From positions 139,311 through 203,310 of the forward strand of contig NMRB01000295.1 of NCBI GenBank assembly GCA_002633025.1: a stretch of DNA of 64,000 nt, given 5' to 3'. The notes below the pieces were generated by a model, which worked only from the letters and a program-made list of their open reading frames with translations, was not told the DNA's origin and made no database searches. The position numbers and the translations under genes are program-made. The stretch is from Notospermus geniculatus. Lineage: Eukaryota; Nemertea; Pilidiophora; Heteronemertea; Lineidae. Shown here one piece after another: positions 1-12,565 of the stretch. Position 1 is the stretch's first letter. Every line of letters starts with the position of its first letter.

Positions 1-320
1 TATTTCAATTCAAAAACATAAAAAGTAAAGTTGAAAGCTAGTGCCCCCATACCATGTGTGGTGGCGCTGCGAGCAACTTGGCATGGAGTACACACAAGAA
101 AAGATGACGTCTTATTGTTCGACATTTTTTTAAATTCTTCGACTGTTTTTTTTTCTGTCGATTGTAAATTTGTTTTTAGTCTGACTTTGTTTTCTATTAT
201 TACCGTGTTTCTAAACTGTTTAAAAACTCATTTTTATCTTGGTTTTACGGTTGTGTTTTTCTTAAAACTCTTTAAAAATAACTTTCAACTTTACTTTGTA
301 TGTTTTTGAATTGAAATATT
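1..320. repeat. foldback element
   Basis: The first ~40 bases (TATTTCAATTCAAAAACATA and on) are complemented at 281-320. The interior is T-rich with recurring CTGACTTTGTTTT. The element may begin before the window. Confidence 0.75.
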
Positions 321-1934
321 TCTTCTGACTTTGTTTTTTGCTAACTTCGATTGTGTTTTTTGTTCTTGACATTTTGAAGCAAATGGCGTGCCATAGGTAT
401 CAACAAAAAGATGATGACTTCGTCTACAGTCGTCGGGAAATTACTTGAAAGTTTAAACTTTGAGACCGCTGTTAGTGGCACTTCACCTTTCATTCGTCAT
501 TTGTGATTTGGCACAAATCATCCACCTGTAATCAGAAGAATGAACATTGCATTTCCCATTACCTGTTCACAAAGACGTTCATTTTCTGATTTTGATTTTG
601 AATGGAAAATAAGAAGTGGAAAATGAACAGCAGCCTTAGAGCATACTTACGAAAGAAAACTGTCATGTAGCACGTTAGGGCCAATTTGTTATTTCCTCGC
701 CGAACAAATGCGAAGCAGATTTTGACTTTACCCTTAAAATTTAGATGTACGAAAAAAGAGTTAAATTACAGCAGACCTGTGAACATGAAGAATTTTGCAC
801 ATTACGTTTACACCCCACAGAGGAAAAATCCATTTCGACCCCTTCAAAACGCCTTTCGAAGGGGTGCAATTAAGAGGTGTGAAGTCCAGATAATTGGCCT
901 GGAATGTTTCTTCAGCTTTCTGGCTAAAGACAGAAATATCGAAAACCCCATGCGCGCACAGCTTCAAAGTCATACAGTTGAACTGCAATTTCTTCACTAT
1001 ATCAAAAACATCTTTTAATTTTTGAAATAGACCTATGTTGAAAAATAACGATTTTATGGCCTTAGAAATAGCAAAAGGGAGGGGGGAATCAAAATTGAAC
1101 AGCCAATTGCTGGAATTCTGTGGCTCACGCTCCGGTAACTCTGAAGAGAGTAACTCAGACTATTGGCACCAGGGGCTCTCCATTTCATCAACCTGCGGCC
1201 TGTGGCAATGAAAACGTAATGCATATCTCGGAATCTCGGCAGGCTCACCTATACTGGCACCAGAAGTTGGAATGATTAGAAGTAACAAATTAATGAGGGA
1301 TAAATAAAGAAATCCATACCCTGCAGATAAATGTAGGTGTTGTCGAAACATCATGATAATTGTCATTATCAGCAAATCGTTATTACTGACAGGAGATTAA
1401 GGATTTTAAAAAAATTAGACGAAGTGTGCTCATTGTGTGAAGATAAAATGGAAAATTATATCAGTTACTCAAGAGTTTAGATGGTGCATGACTTTTAAAA
1501 CAAATTTTTTTTATTTATGATCTCGGCTTCGAAAAAAAAAATACTTTTATTCTTATGATGTATGCTGAAAATGTCCTTCAGCATGGTACGTGATCAACTA
1601 ATATCTGCCGTATTGCACATCTTCAACTGATCTTATATTCTATTTGAAGTTAATCAACTTGCGAAAAGAAAACTTTAAGATCAACAAAATTCAAATGAAC
1701 GTCCTTCGCGCGTTTACGTGGGCACTTAAGGCAGCCCTCGCTTTTGCGGCTTCCTAATTTATAATTCTGTCTGTGTTATGTCACCCACACGCACCACTCA
1801 TAAATTTTCTAATCGGTAACTGTTCGTGGTATAAATTCTGAAACGAAGGCGTTAATCCGATCATGATTGGTTTAAGATTGAGACGTGATCACCATCTTTA
1901 AAAAAGCCCCGAGTCCAATAGGATATACATGTAA
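321..1934. other. no gene; unassigned
   Basis: No supported coding frame. A small hairpin (CCCCTTC...GAAGGGG) lies at 839-864. Nothing else is recognisable. Confidence 0.5.
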
Positions 1935-2497
1935 CACTTTTCACCGTGGAGAATCGCCAGCGCATTAGCCGAGTTTCTCAGGTGGCAGCACCTGGTAGCC
2001 GAGTCGGAACATGGCGGCTGTGTCACAAATGTTGAAGATGTCAACTCCAAAGCGGGGAGCAAATGTACCGAAGATGAAAGGTATATACGCTTAGACCATG
2101 CCGAGGATGACCTCCAGTTTACCGTCTATTAATCTAAAGCTTCCTTAATTGGAATTACGTAGTCGATTTTTAATTTGAAGTGGAAACGTTAAAGTGTCAC
2201 CAGCTGGTCACTGCGATCAATGAAACAACCGGCCTACACTACGAACATTTCCACTTCAAACAAAGAAACAACACTCCTTCAGCACCTATTTTTCGGCGTG
2301 TTCTATTGCAAATTATCACTAGATCATCTTCGATTTACTTAAACTCGCTCACCTCGACCGAAACTCTCCATCTTTCGCTTTTTAGTCGGCAACACACACA
2401 TCAATATGTGACACAGCCGCCATGTTCGACTCGGATCACAGTGCTGCCACCTCAGAAACTCGGCTACTGCGATGCCGATTCTCCACGGTGCTTTTTA
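1935..2497. repeat. foldback element, ~560 bp
   Basis: The left arm (CACCGTGGAGAATCG, GAGTTTCTCAGGTGGCAGCA, CATGGCGGCTGTGTCAC) is complemented in reverse order at ~2400-2490. A smaller inverted pair (GAAGTGGAAACGTT / AACATTTCCACTTC) sits inside near 2178-2258. Confidence 0.8.
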
Positions 2498-2571
2498 TTC
2501 ATCGGTTGTAGGAGTTTCATAACATACAAATAGTTTTTTTTAGTTTCGACAATACTCTTTCAACAAGCTAT

Positions 2572-2960
2572 TTAAAGCAAATGGCTCGCGGGCTTTGTTG
2601 ACAGTTGTTTGTTGACATGTCCTCAAATCAAGCGCCTTTTGAGAAAAAGGCGAAAAAAAGGATTTTAGTTTAATGGGAAATGCATTAGACAGCCAAACTT
2701 CGGAGGCGTATTCTGCAAAATCTACCGCTTCGAAATCACTGTGAATAGTACAAAATGTACATTTTGACCGACTGAATTTAAAACTGTCATTAACCCATTT
2801 TAACAAATTTTTAATGGAACCTCGTCCCCAGTGTTTACGTTCGCATATGTGCACAGGTTTTGCATATGGCTGGAGCACGGCTTTGCCTGGAGGCGAGATT
2901 CACTCTCTATGGGAGGTACCACCAAAAATGTAAACAAACCCCGCGAGCCATTTGCTTTAA
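2572..2960. mobile_element. TTAA-flanked MITE, family A copy 1
   Basis: TTAA at 2572-2575 and 2957-2960 flanks termini AAAGCAAATGGCTCGCGGG and its complement. The interior is ~80% alike to the copy at 6639-7028, in opposite orientation. A shared ~90-codon open stretch is not constrained (see rejected items). Confidence 0.85.
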
Positions 2961-3554
2961 GTGTTGTATAAGAAATATACCTACATGTAAGTAGGCCTCA
3001 TTAATGGGATCTTGTTTACTTCTTTATACATTTGTACAATCAGGTTTTTTGTGGGACGATGTAAATTAAAGTTCGACAGGAGAGAAAGCCTCTTTAAAGT
3101 TAGCTGGTCGTGCCAGGCAAGGTGTCAAATCAAATTTATGGCAAATACTATTAGGTCAATCTGCAACTTGCATGTTATACTGACCGCAACTGAACCATTC
3201 CCTTCAAATATTTACACGTCGATAGGCCGTTTATCTAAGACAGATACGCTGTGCCGGATAAACAAGAGGCGTGACATTCCACATGACCATTTCCCATTAA
3301 TAGATACAAAATGTAGGGCCTATATATACTAATATTTGTCAATTTAACGGCGTATGCACCAACGAAGATTATCTTGAGCTCAGGTTGAGCCACAACTTTT
3401 CAATGGGGTTGTAGCCATTCTTTTTCCATCATCTGATGGCGCTGCGACCGTATCAGATTTTCCACTGTGACATTGTATGGAACGTCAGCGTTTTATTGAA
3501 CACCCACAGAAGAAACACTGGCGCTGAAAGGGTAAATGTCGTCCTGGGTATATA
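2961..3554. other. no gene; unassigned
   Basis: No repeat partner or coding frame recognised. Confidence 0.4.
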
Positions 3555-4145
3555 CAGTGGAACCCCGGTCGACGACCACCCCTATAACGCGACCACCCCG
3601 GAAAGACGACCAGTTTTCAATTGTCCCGATTGTTTTTCTCTTTATTTCCCTTTGGAGAGTTTCACTAACGCGACCACCCCGCTATCCAGACCGCGACCAC
3701 AGCTTTGGCTGTCCCAAGTGGCAATTAGCACCTCGGTAACACGACCACCGGCAACCTAATTAGTGGTCTGATTATCAAACAAAGGCGAGTCAGCAGTGTG
3801 TGTGTACCAAACAGGACCAATTAACACATGACATAAGCCATGTGCATGACGGTTGGGGTCAGCGATCATAAAAGGCAGGCCTAAGGCATGAGACGGGCGC
3901 AATATTTACACGGAATTCACCATTTCCACACCTGCCAGTCGTCCATCCTAGTCGTCACAGTGTCAGTGGGCTATCTGCTTACTAGTATCAGGCCAGGCTG
4001 GAGATGGTCTAGTCTGGTTTATTAAACGAAACATGGATAAAAAAGAAAATATGACACTCAGTTTACTTCGGTCTGGATCGGCACTCATCGGGCCGATTTC
4101 GGTAAGGCGACCACCCCGCTAACGCGACCACTTTGGGTCTGTCCC
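3555..4145. repeat. dispersed repeat with CAGTGGAACCCC end and recurring GCGACCACC
   Basis: Begins CAGTGGAACCCCGG and repeats ACGCGACCACCCCG-like words at 3577-3600, 3668-3700 and again at 4106-4135, where the N gap starts. Sequence between ~3770 and 4085 is unrelated, so this may be two partial copies. The superfamily is uncertain. Confidence 0.55.
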
Positions 4146-4305
4146 NNNNNNNNNNNNNNNNNNNNNNNNNNNNNNNNNNNNNNNNNNNNNNNNNNNNNNN
4201 NNNNNNNNNNNNNNNNNNNNNNNNNNNNNNNNNNNNNNNNNNNNNNNNNNNNNNNNNNNNNNNNNNNNNNNNNNNNNNNNNNNNNNNNNNNNNNNNNNNN
4301 NNNNN
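4146..4305. other. assembly gap (160 N)
   Basis: Run of N. Open frames that appear to cross it are meaningless. It interrupts the GCGACCACC-type repeat. Confidence 0.99.
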
Positions 4306-4432
4306 GACAGGCGAAAACACGGTTTACAATATGTACAGGCAAGTATTTTGTGCAATGCGTACATGTACATGTACATGTAGCATGCATGGCATATGGAGAT
4401 GCTCGATGATACGTGAACCTGCTCATATAGCT

Positions 4433-4729
4433 AGCAGCACACTTCTGATCACCACTTTAGTTGTTCTTACAGGCAATTTTTGTGGCGGTTACACCGGTTC
4501 ACAGCACACTTCACCACTCAGTGGTCTTGTGGCCACAATGAGCAATTTTCGTGGTGAGAAATCAAACCGGTTTGATTCTCGGCAACTTGTGGCAACTCGA
4601 GGTCGCAACTGATTAAAGTTCCGTGGTGAGGGGTCGTTGTGCCGGCCACCGCACACTTGGCCATTTTCGTGCCGACCACGAAAATTGCCCATATGAGCAA
4701 CAAAAGTGGTGAAGTGTGCTGCTGGCGTA
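4433..4729. repeat. foldback element
   Basis: AGCAGCACACTT at the left and AAGTGTGCTGC at the right frame an interior rich in ACCACTT/AAGTGGT and CACGAAAATTGC pairs. Confidence 0.65.
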
Positions 4730-4979
4730 AAGGGCTCCGCAGACTGGCGATTTTTCGAGCGATTTTCTAGGCGACCGCCCTTGCGACCACAGAGGCGACT
4801 GAACATATTTTTAGTTTTTTTAGTTTTTGTTGACTCGTGTGCGACAAATGCTTATTTGGAAGGTCAGTGATGTTGTGGATAACATCACTGATCGACCTCA
4901 AAGGTAATTATTGCAGGCGACGTAGTAGTCGCATCGGTAGTCGCCCCTATTTTAGTCGCCAGTGTGCGGAGCCCTTTAG
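4730..4979. repeat. foldback element, ~250 bp
   Basis: AAAGGGCTCCGCAGACTGGCGA pairs with its near-complement at the right end. GGCGAC words recur inside. It abuts the previous foldback. Confidence 0.75.
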
Positions 4980-5402
4980 GCAAGACAGTGTACCAACACT
5001 GAAGGCTATATCCCTTGAATGAAATTACAGGTACTAGAGACTTCGCGAAAGTGTTTCGAGATGACACACTTTTTTTGAACAACCATGTACATGACGTACA
5101 TGTAGGCTACATGTGACCCCCAAGACCAGTGTTTTACCTCCTCCACCGCAAGATCAAGACTGAATATTATGGATGCATTACATGGATATACATGTACGTC
5201 TCTTAATCAAATAAACATGCATGAAAAAAATCATTGCTCATGAAAAAACGGTTGGCTAATGGGGAACTTTGTTCGCGCAATCGTTTCTCCCGAAATGAAT
5301 AGCAAATTTCCTAATATCGCTGTTGACAAAATGAGTGTGCAAGTTCTCACATAGCTGCCGCAGGTCTCCTGACATGTCGTGCATTTATGTTTTTTTCGGT
5401 AC
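4980..5402. other. no gene; unassigned
   Basis: Only short ACATGTACGT-type palindromic words were noticed. Confidence 0.4.
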
Positions 5403-5832
5403 TACTCTTCATTCCACATCCGATTAACGCGAGGTTTATGACCGATATCCCCTCCGCTGGGTTAAATTTGACATACCATGCGTCAATCAATTTGTCTTTT
5501 TTGCCGCTACAGGCATCATCGCTGTCATTTTCCCTAAAAATGCGACATAACATTTTCTTTCACCAATCAGTTACGGCCGAAATGCTGGCCATTTTGAAAT
5601 GACTCAATGCGTCGCGCATGTGTAAACTGCACTGAACGTCGTGGCGAAATAAAATAGGTTTTGAGAAAGATGTCCGTTATGCCGGCTTTACGCAAAACAA
5701 TGAAGATAGCAAAAAGATACCAGCAAGAAAGACAAGTCAATTGATGTTTGGTGTGTCGAATTTGACCGAGCCGTTGCGGAGATAGATATCGGCCGAAAAC
5801 CTCGCGCCAATCAGATGTGGAATGAAGAGTAG
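5403..5832. repeat. foldback element, 430 bp
   Basis: CTACTCTTCATTCCACATC at the left is exactly complemented at the right. Arms continue with mismatches through GCGAGGTTT...GATATC. Confidence 0.85.
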
Positions 5833-6595
5833 GTGATTTTCGATTTATGTACACACATGTACGTATGGAGGAATGTCTCGTTATTGCAGAGTTTTTCTTT
5901 TGTAACCCACTGTTCAGTCGATAACTTCATTTTATGTGCTTAATAAAATTTCTTCGGTCATTCCTCTCGCCCTTCGTACTCTTCGTGAATACCAATTACC
6001 CAATTCGAAATTTTAATGTCTGGGATAAGTTGTTTTGTACTGGTGTACAACCAGGCTTGTGCTGTGCATTTAATTCAAAAAATATTTTGGGCCTTCATCT
6101 TGTACTCCAGGGCAGGATCCAGGGTTTAGAAATAGGGGGGGGGGAGGCACAACCCTGAGGGCGAAGCCCTTATTAGTTGGCGCGCGCCGCAGGCAGGGCA
6201 CGTGCGCACACACGAAGGGGGGTCCGGGGGGCCTCCCCCGGGAAAATGTGAAAAATCAAAGCCCTGAGATGCGATTTCCCAGCATCTTACACATGAAATA
6301 CTAGACGATTCTTCAAAAAAATGTAGTAAAAAAATCATTGCCCCTCAAAAAATAGGGGGGTTCCCACATCTGAATTCTGGCTATATTCAGCTCCGAAGCA
6401 ACGTCAGATCGGTTTGCCCGTGAGCTTCACACCGCTTTGGTTTTAGCTAATGACAAGATAAATCAATGGCGAAAACGTTGATCAGCGTGTTGGCGGCCCC
6501 AATTAGTTTTAACAAGCTTCTCCTCGGTAGGAAAGTCAATCAGGGTCAGCAGTCACATGTATGCTTGGTCGCAAAATACCTTAGTAGGGACCTCC
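5833..6595. repeat. unassigned DNA containing a G-rich dispersed repeat (about 6110-6360)
   Basis: The stretch GGGGGGTCCGGGGGGCCTCC followed by CGGGAAAATGTGAAA is a type of G/C-rich core seen in many animal interspersed repeats. A GGGGGG(G) run stands at both sides. No gene is supported. Confidence 0.4.
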
Positions 6596-7112
6596 AGGCT
6601 TCCGTTACATGGAAGTATTCGGTATACGAAAACACCGATTAAAGCGAATAGCTCGCGGGGTTTGTATTACATTTTTGGTGGTACCTTCCATAGAGGGTGA
6701 ATCTAGCCTCCAGGCAAAGCCGTGCTCCAGCCATATGCAACACCTGTGCAAATGTGCGAATGTAAACACTGGGGACGAGGTTCCATTAAAAATTTGTTAA
6801 AATGGGTTAATGACGTTTTCAAATTCAGTAGGTCAAGATGTACATTTTGTACTATTTCCATTGATTTTGAAGCGGCAGATTTTGCAGAATACGCCTCCGA
6901 AGTTTGGCTGTCTAATGCATTTCCCATTAAACTAAAATCCTTCTTTTGCCTTTTTCTCAAAATGGTGCTTGATATCGATGACCAACTGTCATGGCGCCAC
7001 AACAAACCCCGCGAGCCATTCGCTTTAACAAAGACTTCCCGAGGATTCACGACCGTGAAGCCATTTTTCACCGGCGTTTTCGTATACCGTATACTTCAAT
7101 GTAAAGGAAGCC
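6596..7112. mobile_element. GTATACGGTATAC palindromic MITE, split by a TTAA element
   Basis: Left half 6596-6638 and right half 7029-7112 together match the ~135-bp palindromic MITE also at 15295-15431, 19024-19169 and 23115-23236 (AGGCTTCC...GAAGTATACGGTATACG). The halves are separated by a family A TTAA element. Confidence 0.85.
6639..7028. mobile_element. TTAA-flanked MITE, family A copy 2 (nested)
   Basis: TTAA at 6639-6642 and 7025-7028 with termini AAAGCGAATAGCTCGCGGGG and complement. It interrupts the older palindromic MITE at that element's own GATTAACAAAG site, so the insertion order is clear. Confidence 0.9.
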
Positions 7113-7142
7113 CCACTGTACCAGCAGCAGAGCGAGTCCTAC

Positions 7143-7702
7143 ATGTGGAAGTCCACAATACTAAGCCCTTGCACTGTCAACGGTTATTACGGATATTCTA
7201 ATTTGGGGAATTTTCCCTCCCTATCTGATGGAGAACGCGCAGGGTTCCTTGGATGGACAAGCAGTGCTGTTTTTTTCCCTAATCTATTCCATTTCATGCA
7301 CATTTCGTATTCCGATATGTGCTTCCCGAATAATGATCTACCTTTGATGTTGAAGGTGACAACCGTGTTGAATGGTTTACACTCAACCAGATTGAGTTTA
7401 AGCTCGGTGAAGTTCCAGGTAACAAAACCGATACGCGAAAACCCACCTTCAGAGGCCGAGGTGTTGATAATGAATCTACGAATGAAGCCGGAGTGCTCGG
7501 TGTCACCATCGATCCGACACTCAAATTGCTACCGATTGTCGTGGGGCTAGTCGTCTATATCTTGAGGCGTATTGGTGAGAACGAACCCATCAGTTGTCGA
7601 AAAGTCATGGTTGTATGTCAAAGCGCCTATAGACTATTTTTCTGGAAACAGGCTACCCAATACGTTACCGGCGCTCCGAAACTGCTTCACTGGGGATCCT
7701 AG
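7143..7702 (+). pseudogene. possible decayed or partial coding sequence, unrecognised
   Basis: One frame is open from ~7143 to ~7350 and another from ~7340 to 7702. Read together they give a hydrophilic stretch (for example DNRVEWFTLNQIEFKLGE), then a hydrophobic segment LLPIVVGLVVYIL followed by RR, like a membrane anchor. The frames meet near 7345, as expected for a 1-nt shift or missed splice. I do not recognise the family. The openness could be chance. Confidence 0.2.
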
Positions 7703-7779
7703 CCCACTGCCTCAATAGGTGTCACTAGTGGTTAAAACTATTGAAATGAAACTGACATCACGGTCCTGAGCAATTTCCC

Positions 7780-8165
7780 ACACAAAAGTACCACTAATAG
7801 ACAACACTAGCTGTCCGTCTCGGGGAATTCCCGCTGGGAATCTGCCGCGAGTATATGAATTGTACAATTTTGTACACGTACATGTATCTTAGCCAATCAG
7901 AAAGTGTGTTACGGCGGCGTCGGTTAAATCCGTGATGATGGCTTATGATTGGATCCCTCGTCCAACAGCGCGGTCTATTGATGATCCTTCACTTTTGGTG
8001 CCAATCATGCCAGTGTTTAGTGGGTCTACCTATGGGCAACCCACGCTTTTGGTGCCAATCATGTCAGTGTCTAGGGTCTACCTATGGGCAACCCACACTT
8101 TTGGTGCCAATCATGCCAGTGTTTTAGTAGTGGGTCTACCTGGGCAACCCAACACTGGGGACGAA
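7780..8165. repeat. dispersed repeat with three ~55-60-bp tandem units
   Basis: The units at 7990-8045, 8046-8097 and 8098-8155 each read CTTTTGGTGCCAATCATG...GTCTACCT..GGGCAACCCA. The surrounding sequence (TAGCCAATCAGAAAGTGTG, GGATCCCTCGTC, ACACTGGGGAC) recurs at 16050-16330, 29965-30135 and 41800-41960. Confidence 0.75.
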
Positions 8166-10507
8166 TGTACAGAGATGTGACACGTACAATAAAATTTCCC
8201 CAGGCTATAGAGAACTTCATGGATAACAATGTTTGAGCGACCCTTAATGAGGCAGACCTCGACAAAATCAGAGAGGCATGATATTCACAACATGTATTCT
8301 TGTTGTAAACAAATTGAGTTATTGCTGAAATTTAATTTCTCACACCGAACACGCCATACCATCACCTCCCTGTCTATCCACACCACGTGTTACATGTACC
8401 TCATTGTTCACTTGTACCTGAGGGAGCCAAGAAGGAACCTAAACACATCATGATAAGGGACATCATACTTGTATCGTATTGATGCGTTAAGATGCTGCGA
8501 CGCGAGATGAATTTAATTGGAGTCGGTGTCCCGTTCTGGGATTGCAAATTAGCTGGCAAATTGGTAGGCTTTCCCTGAGGATTGAACAGGTATCGCAGGA
8601 AATTTGGATAATGTGGAAGTTTCCTAAAGACGCCCAGAAGGTCGGTCTTCAATAACTAGTTACTTAACAGACCTTTGAGATATCATCCAGATCACGGTCT
8701 CGTGAGAAAAACCAGACGAGACTTGCATTTTTTAACGTACGATAGCAATCACGGATAGCTTCGCATGTTTGTTCTAATTAACCAATGACACGTTTCGAAT
8801 AAATGAATGAAGAAATATTTATACTGAGCTAATCTATCTTGTTTAGCACACATCTGATGATCCCGATAGAGCGATGTGTCTGTTGGTGAATGGTATATGT
8901 ACAATGACTTTCGTACACAGGGACTACACAGCGTGTCCCAACAAACGGGCAAGCATTTTTTTCACTACCCAGAGGAGAGTCTATTCGGAAAAAATGCTGA
9001 TCCCGCCGGTAGTTTTCGCTCCAGATCCTATTATGTGAACCAAAGTTAAGGTCCTGGGTTATTCGTTCCTTGCAGAAAAATGCAGGCCGACATGTGCATG
9101 TTGAACATAACGATAGTAGACCTACTTTTAGTATCCTCACACTTTAGATAATGTATGAATATTTACCGTTAATCCCTCCACTGCAATAATGTTGAATTTG
9201 TGGACGCAGTCTAGACCTCGTAATTGCTCGGTGGTGTTGTAAACGCCTTAACGGCAAGCTGACGTTGTGAACTTTTGGAACGTGGTCAGACGTTGTAAAT
9301 GAAACATGTCAAAACACCATAAAAGTACAAGTTATATGACGAAAATGAAGGCACCTGCGGGGTCTATCAGTCAAAAGGAATCGAATGAGACGCGCCTTGG
9401 AACTAATTAGCTAATAAGCTGAAAAAAACTAGTAGTCGGAACACCCAAGAAATGTTACATGTTGAAGATCAAACAAAATGAGTTCGAGGTTTTTTCTACT
9501 TAGTCCACCCCTTTTGATAGCAATATTTTCAACAGATATTGAGTACTCCGCACGTGAATTCCATGAATGCTGCCAGATGTTCCGAGACAGGGCAGCCATG
9601 ACACTTGTGGATTTTACTTGCTGGAACTACTTTAATGTACCGTACTGAGCGTGTGGTGTACATGAAGTACAGGTCAAAACACCATCGCCAAGCGAGGTTC
9701 TGTGGGTTTGTGACATTGCTGCCACTAGTGAATATGTCATTTACACGCTTCTTCTCTAAGAAAATTGTACCTGTTTTTCATGTTTGGTGAATTTCTTTGT
9801 TTTTGATTACGTATAAGCTATAATTCTTGCTCATTTTCTGTTTCTATAAAGCACAGTGATCACATTGGACCATAAAAACAGTCAAAGGGGGTGCCTTTAT
9901 TGCTTTTCTCGGAGGGGCCTGGATCCAAGCAATATGAAAATGTACAGCTTCTCCTTTAACTTCGGTGTGATCCAATGTGCCTTTTCAGCTGCCAGGCCTT
10001 TTGCAGGATTCTCCAACAGGCAAATACATTTGACATTTTCGAGATGACAGTTGTTACCCGAGAACCTGAGGGTATACACAGTTGTCCATGACAAACATCA
10101 ATTGAACAACGAAAAATGTTCTTCCACCGTACCGGTACTGCGAAAGCAGTCCTGGAAACTCCGTGTAGTAGTGGTTTTAACAGCGGTGAGAAGACAGCTG
10201 GCGATGAAAATGGTATCTGACAACCAAAATACATTCGCATGTTTAAATTTACTCCAAATTTTCATGTATGTACATGTACATGTACTGACTTCGGTTTTAG
10301 CACGCGAGTACATGTATACGAATTGGTGGTTTATCGTTCGAATCTGACAGCAGCAGACCCCTTACCTTTGCATGGTTGGACAGCATGTCTTCGGTGACCC
10401 CCCCCCCCTCCGAAGATACGTCTCCTTCAATAGTCAGAAGACTTCCCATGTTTCCACTTGGATATGACCCAATTAGCCCACACTAATTGGTCAAATCATT
10501 GGTTTAA
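8166..10507. other. no gene; unassigned
   Basis: Over 2 kb with no supported coding frame. A weak inverted pair around CACATTGGA lies at about 9857-9980. A short TGTACA/ACATGT run lies at 10265-10285. Confidence 0.4.
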
Positions 10508-10826
10508 AGGGGCATAGGCTGGGGGGAGGGGTGCACTGGGTGCACGTGCACCTCCCCTCAGCAGTAAGAGAGTTCCGCTCTGGGCAAGCAGAAAAAAATA
10601 AACCTTGTAATCGTGTAAATTTTGGCTTTAAAGAATTAGCACTGAAATCACGTCTCAGAGCATCTAGATTCCAAAATTTTCTGGCGGAGGTCCCCCAGAT
10701 CCCCCTCCAGGGCAAACCTTTTTTACTCTTCAGCAGACTGTGAAATTTCATGCCTACGCTGTGCAAGGAGTTCCGCTTGCACAAAAAAGTGCACCTACCC
10801 GGGCTGCTCAGACCAGCCTACGCCCT
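10508..10826. repeat. dispersed repeat with GGCATAGGCTG / CAGCCTACGCC ends
   Basis: GGGGCATAGGCTGGGG at the left and CAGCCTACGCCC at the right are near-complements. GTGCACGTGCAC and GTGCAC words lie inside each end. Confidence 0.5.
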
Positions 10827-11744
10827 TGTTTACTGCCCTCTTTTGGTCATTGTCAAACATGCGAATAGGAGGTGACAGACAGTGTTGACCAATAGGTGTC
10901 ACTACGGCCCAATTCAATGCCTTGCACACCCATTCATGCTTGATTGAGCATGAATCAGGAAAAGTTTCTTTTGTATTGGGCGGCTAGAACTTCAGCCACC
11001 AATACCCCAGTCACCGTGTCAGATCGCCTGTGAGATATTACGAAATTATAACGGCTTTATCGTTTTTCGTGAACCATCTGACACACACATTTACCATTTC
11101 CATCGGTTACTCCATAAATCAACTTTGGTCCGCTAATTCTCAAACAAATTTTTAGCCGTCCTAACAAGTTATCATTATTATTTGTATTGCATGACTGCAG
11201 CACAATAATTTTCTTTCACGAAGTCGCAGTTTGTATTGACGTCGTTTTGAAGGATCGCCACGCCGGTCGTAGTGCATTGAGTTATGTAAACATGGCGCCG
11301 AAAGTGAAATAGAGTTTGCCAAAGAGATCAATTTTTGTCTAGATCAAAAAGAAGTTTAGACAAGATGCTCCCTGCGTGCCCGAAATATGATTAAAATCAC
11401 TGGAGCTATTTTGACATTGGTTTGGTATATTAGCAGAGCTAGAGGAAAAAACCTGGCGCATTAAATTGATTTATGGTCTATATGCAAAGAAGCAACAAAT
11501 TACATCCTGCGAATCTGCTAATGGCTTATTATTAAAGCACGACTGTAGGCGTTAGGTTTTATACATGTACATGTACTTCGCGACGGTCGACGTAACATTT
11601 GACCTTGGGCAACCTCGTTTACAGGTCTACAAACACGGTCAATGTACACCGTATACCACAGCACTAATTCATGGTGGCGAGGTTGATCATGATCTTGTGT
11701 CAATAGCCTACATGCTCGACAAGACTGTTCAAATCTACCTATTT
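10827..11744. repeat. unassigned DNA with a MITE-like unit (about 10862-10995)
   Basis: TTGACCAATAGGTGTCACTA and CAATTCAATGCC recur at 20330-20400 and partly at 57538-57600, so this is a dispersed repeat. 11000-11744 shows nothing recognisable. Confidence 0.5.
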
Positions 11745-12098
11745 GAATAGGGCTTTTTCACTTGGCAAGTGCGCGCACATGAGCACATTCCCTAAACCCG
11801 CAGTTATCTATGATTGGTTGGTTGGTGCAAGTAGGCGTGGATTCGTAACAATAGCAATTGTGCCATGCAGTATTCCAGTGTTCATAACTGGACAAGCCTC
11901 GTCGACCACGAAAGCCTGAAATAGAATAGGGTTTTTTCACTTGGCAAGTGCGCGCACATGAGCACGTTCCCTAAACCCGCAGTTATCTATGATTGGTTGG
12001 TTGGTCCAAGTAGGCGTGGATTCGTAACAATAGCAATTGTGCAATGCAGTTTTCCAGTGTTCATGAATAACTGGACAAGCTTCGTCAACCACGAAAGG
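11745..12098. repeat. two-copy tandem duplication, 179-bp period
   Basis: Units 11745-11923 and 11924-12098 share GAATAGGG, CACTTGGCAAGTGCGCGCAC and GATTGGTTGGTTGGT in order, with a few substitutions. Confidence 0.9.
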
Positions 12099-12355
12099 GT
12101 CTCAACTCTGACGGAATGAGGGCCAGCAGGGCACTGCCAGACAGAACATGTGGCACGAGGGGGGCCGGGGGGGGGTATTTCATATCGGGGCCATTACATT
12201 CTACAACACTGGCAATCTCACAAAATTTCAGTTTAGTGAGCTATTCGCGCCGACGACAGTACAGTTTCCCGAACGGCCGTGTTAAAATGCAATTGCCAGT
12301 TGTTGTTACCGAGCCGCGGTTCATTTTGCGAATAGGTCGCTTCAAAGACGAGACC

Positions 12356-12556
12356 GTTCAGACAGTTTCCGCATTGTCGTCACTTGCGCGAGAGCATATG
12401 AACACAATAGGGCGAGCAAGTATTAGACCATTGAGACCGTGTCCCATTGTCGCCATTTGCGCGAGCAAATAAATACAATGGGGCGAGCAAGTAGCTTCAT
12501 AACATTGGACCATCGAGACCGTGTTCCATTGTCGCCATTTGCGCGCGAGTAAATAG
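12356..12556. repeat. ~82-bp tandem repeat, about 2.5 units
   Basis: CATTGTCGCCATTTGCGCGAG, GGGCGAGCAAGTA and GACCAT(T/C)GAGACCGTGT recur in order with drifting sequence. Confidence 0.75.
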
Positions 12557-12565
12557 TGAGCTTAA

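Noticed and set aside
2540-2878. Open frame of ~110 codons (minus strand) with a close relative at 6722-6970 on the plus strand
   Set aside because: Both lie inside family A TTAA MITEs. In the aligned ~76 codons I count about 11 base changes that alter the residue against about 3 silent ones, so there is no sign of protein constraint.
4063-4612. Open frames crossing the N run at 4146-4305
   Set aside because: Most of their length is unknown sequence, so there is no evidence of coding. The same applies to frames across 21196-21560.
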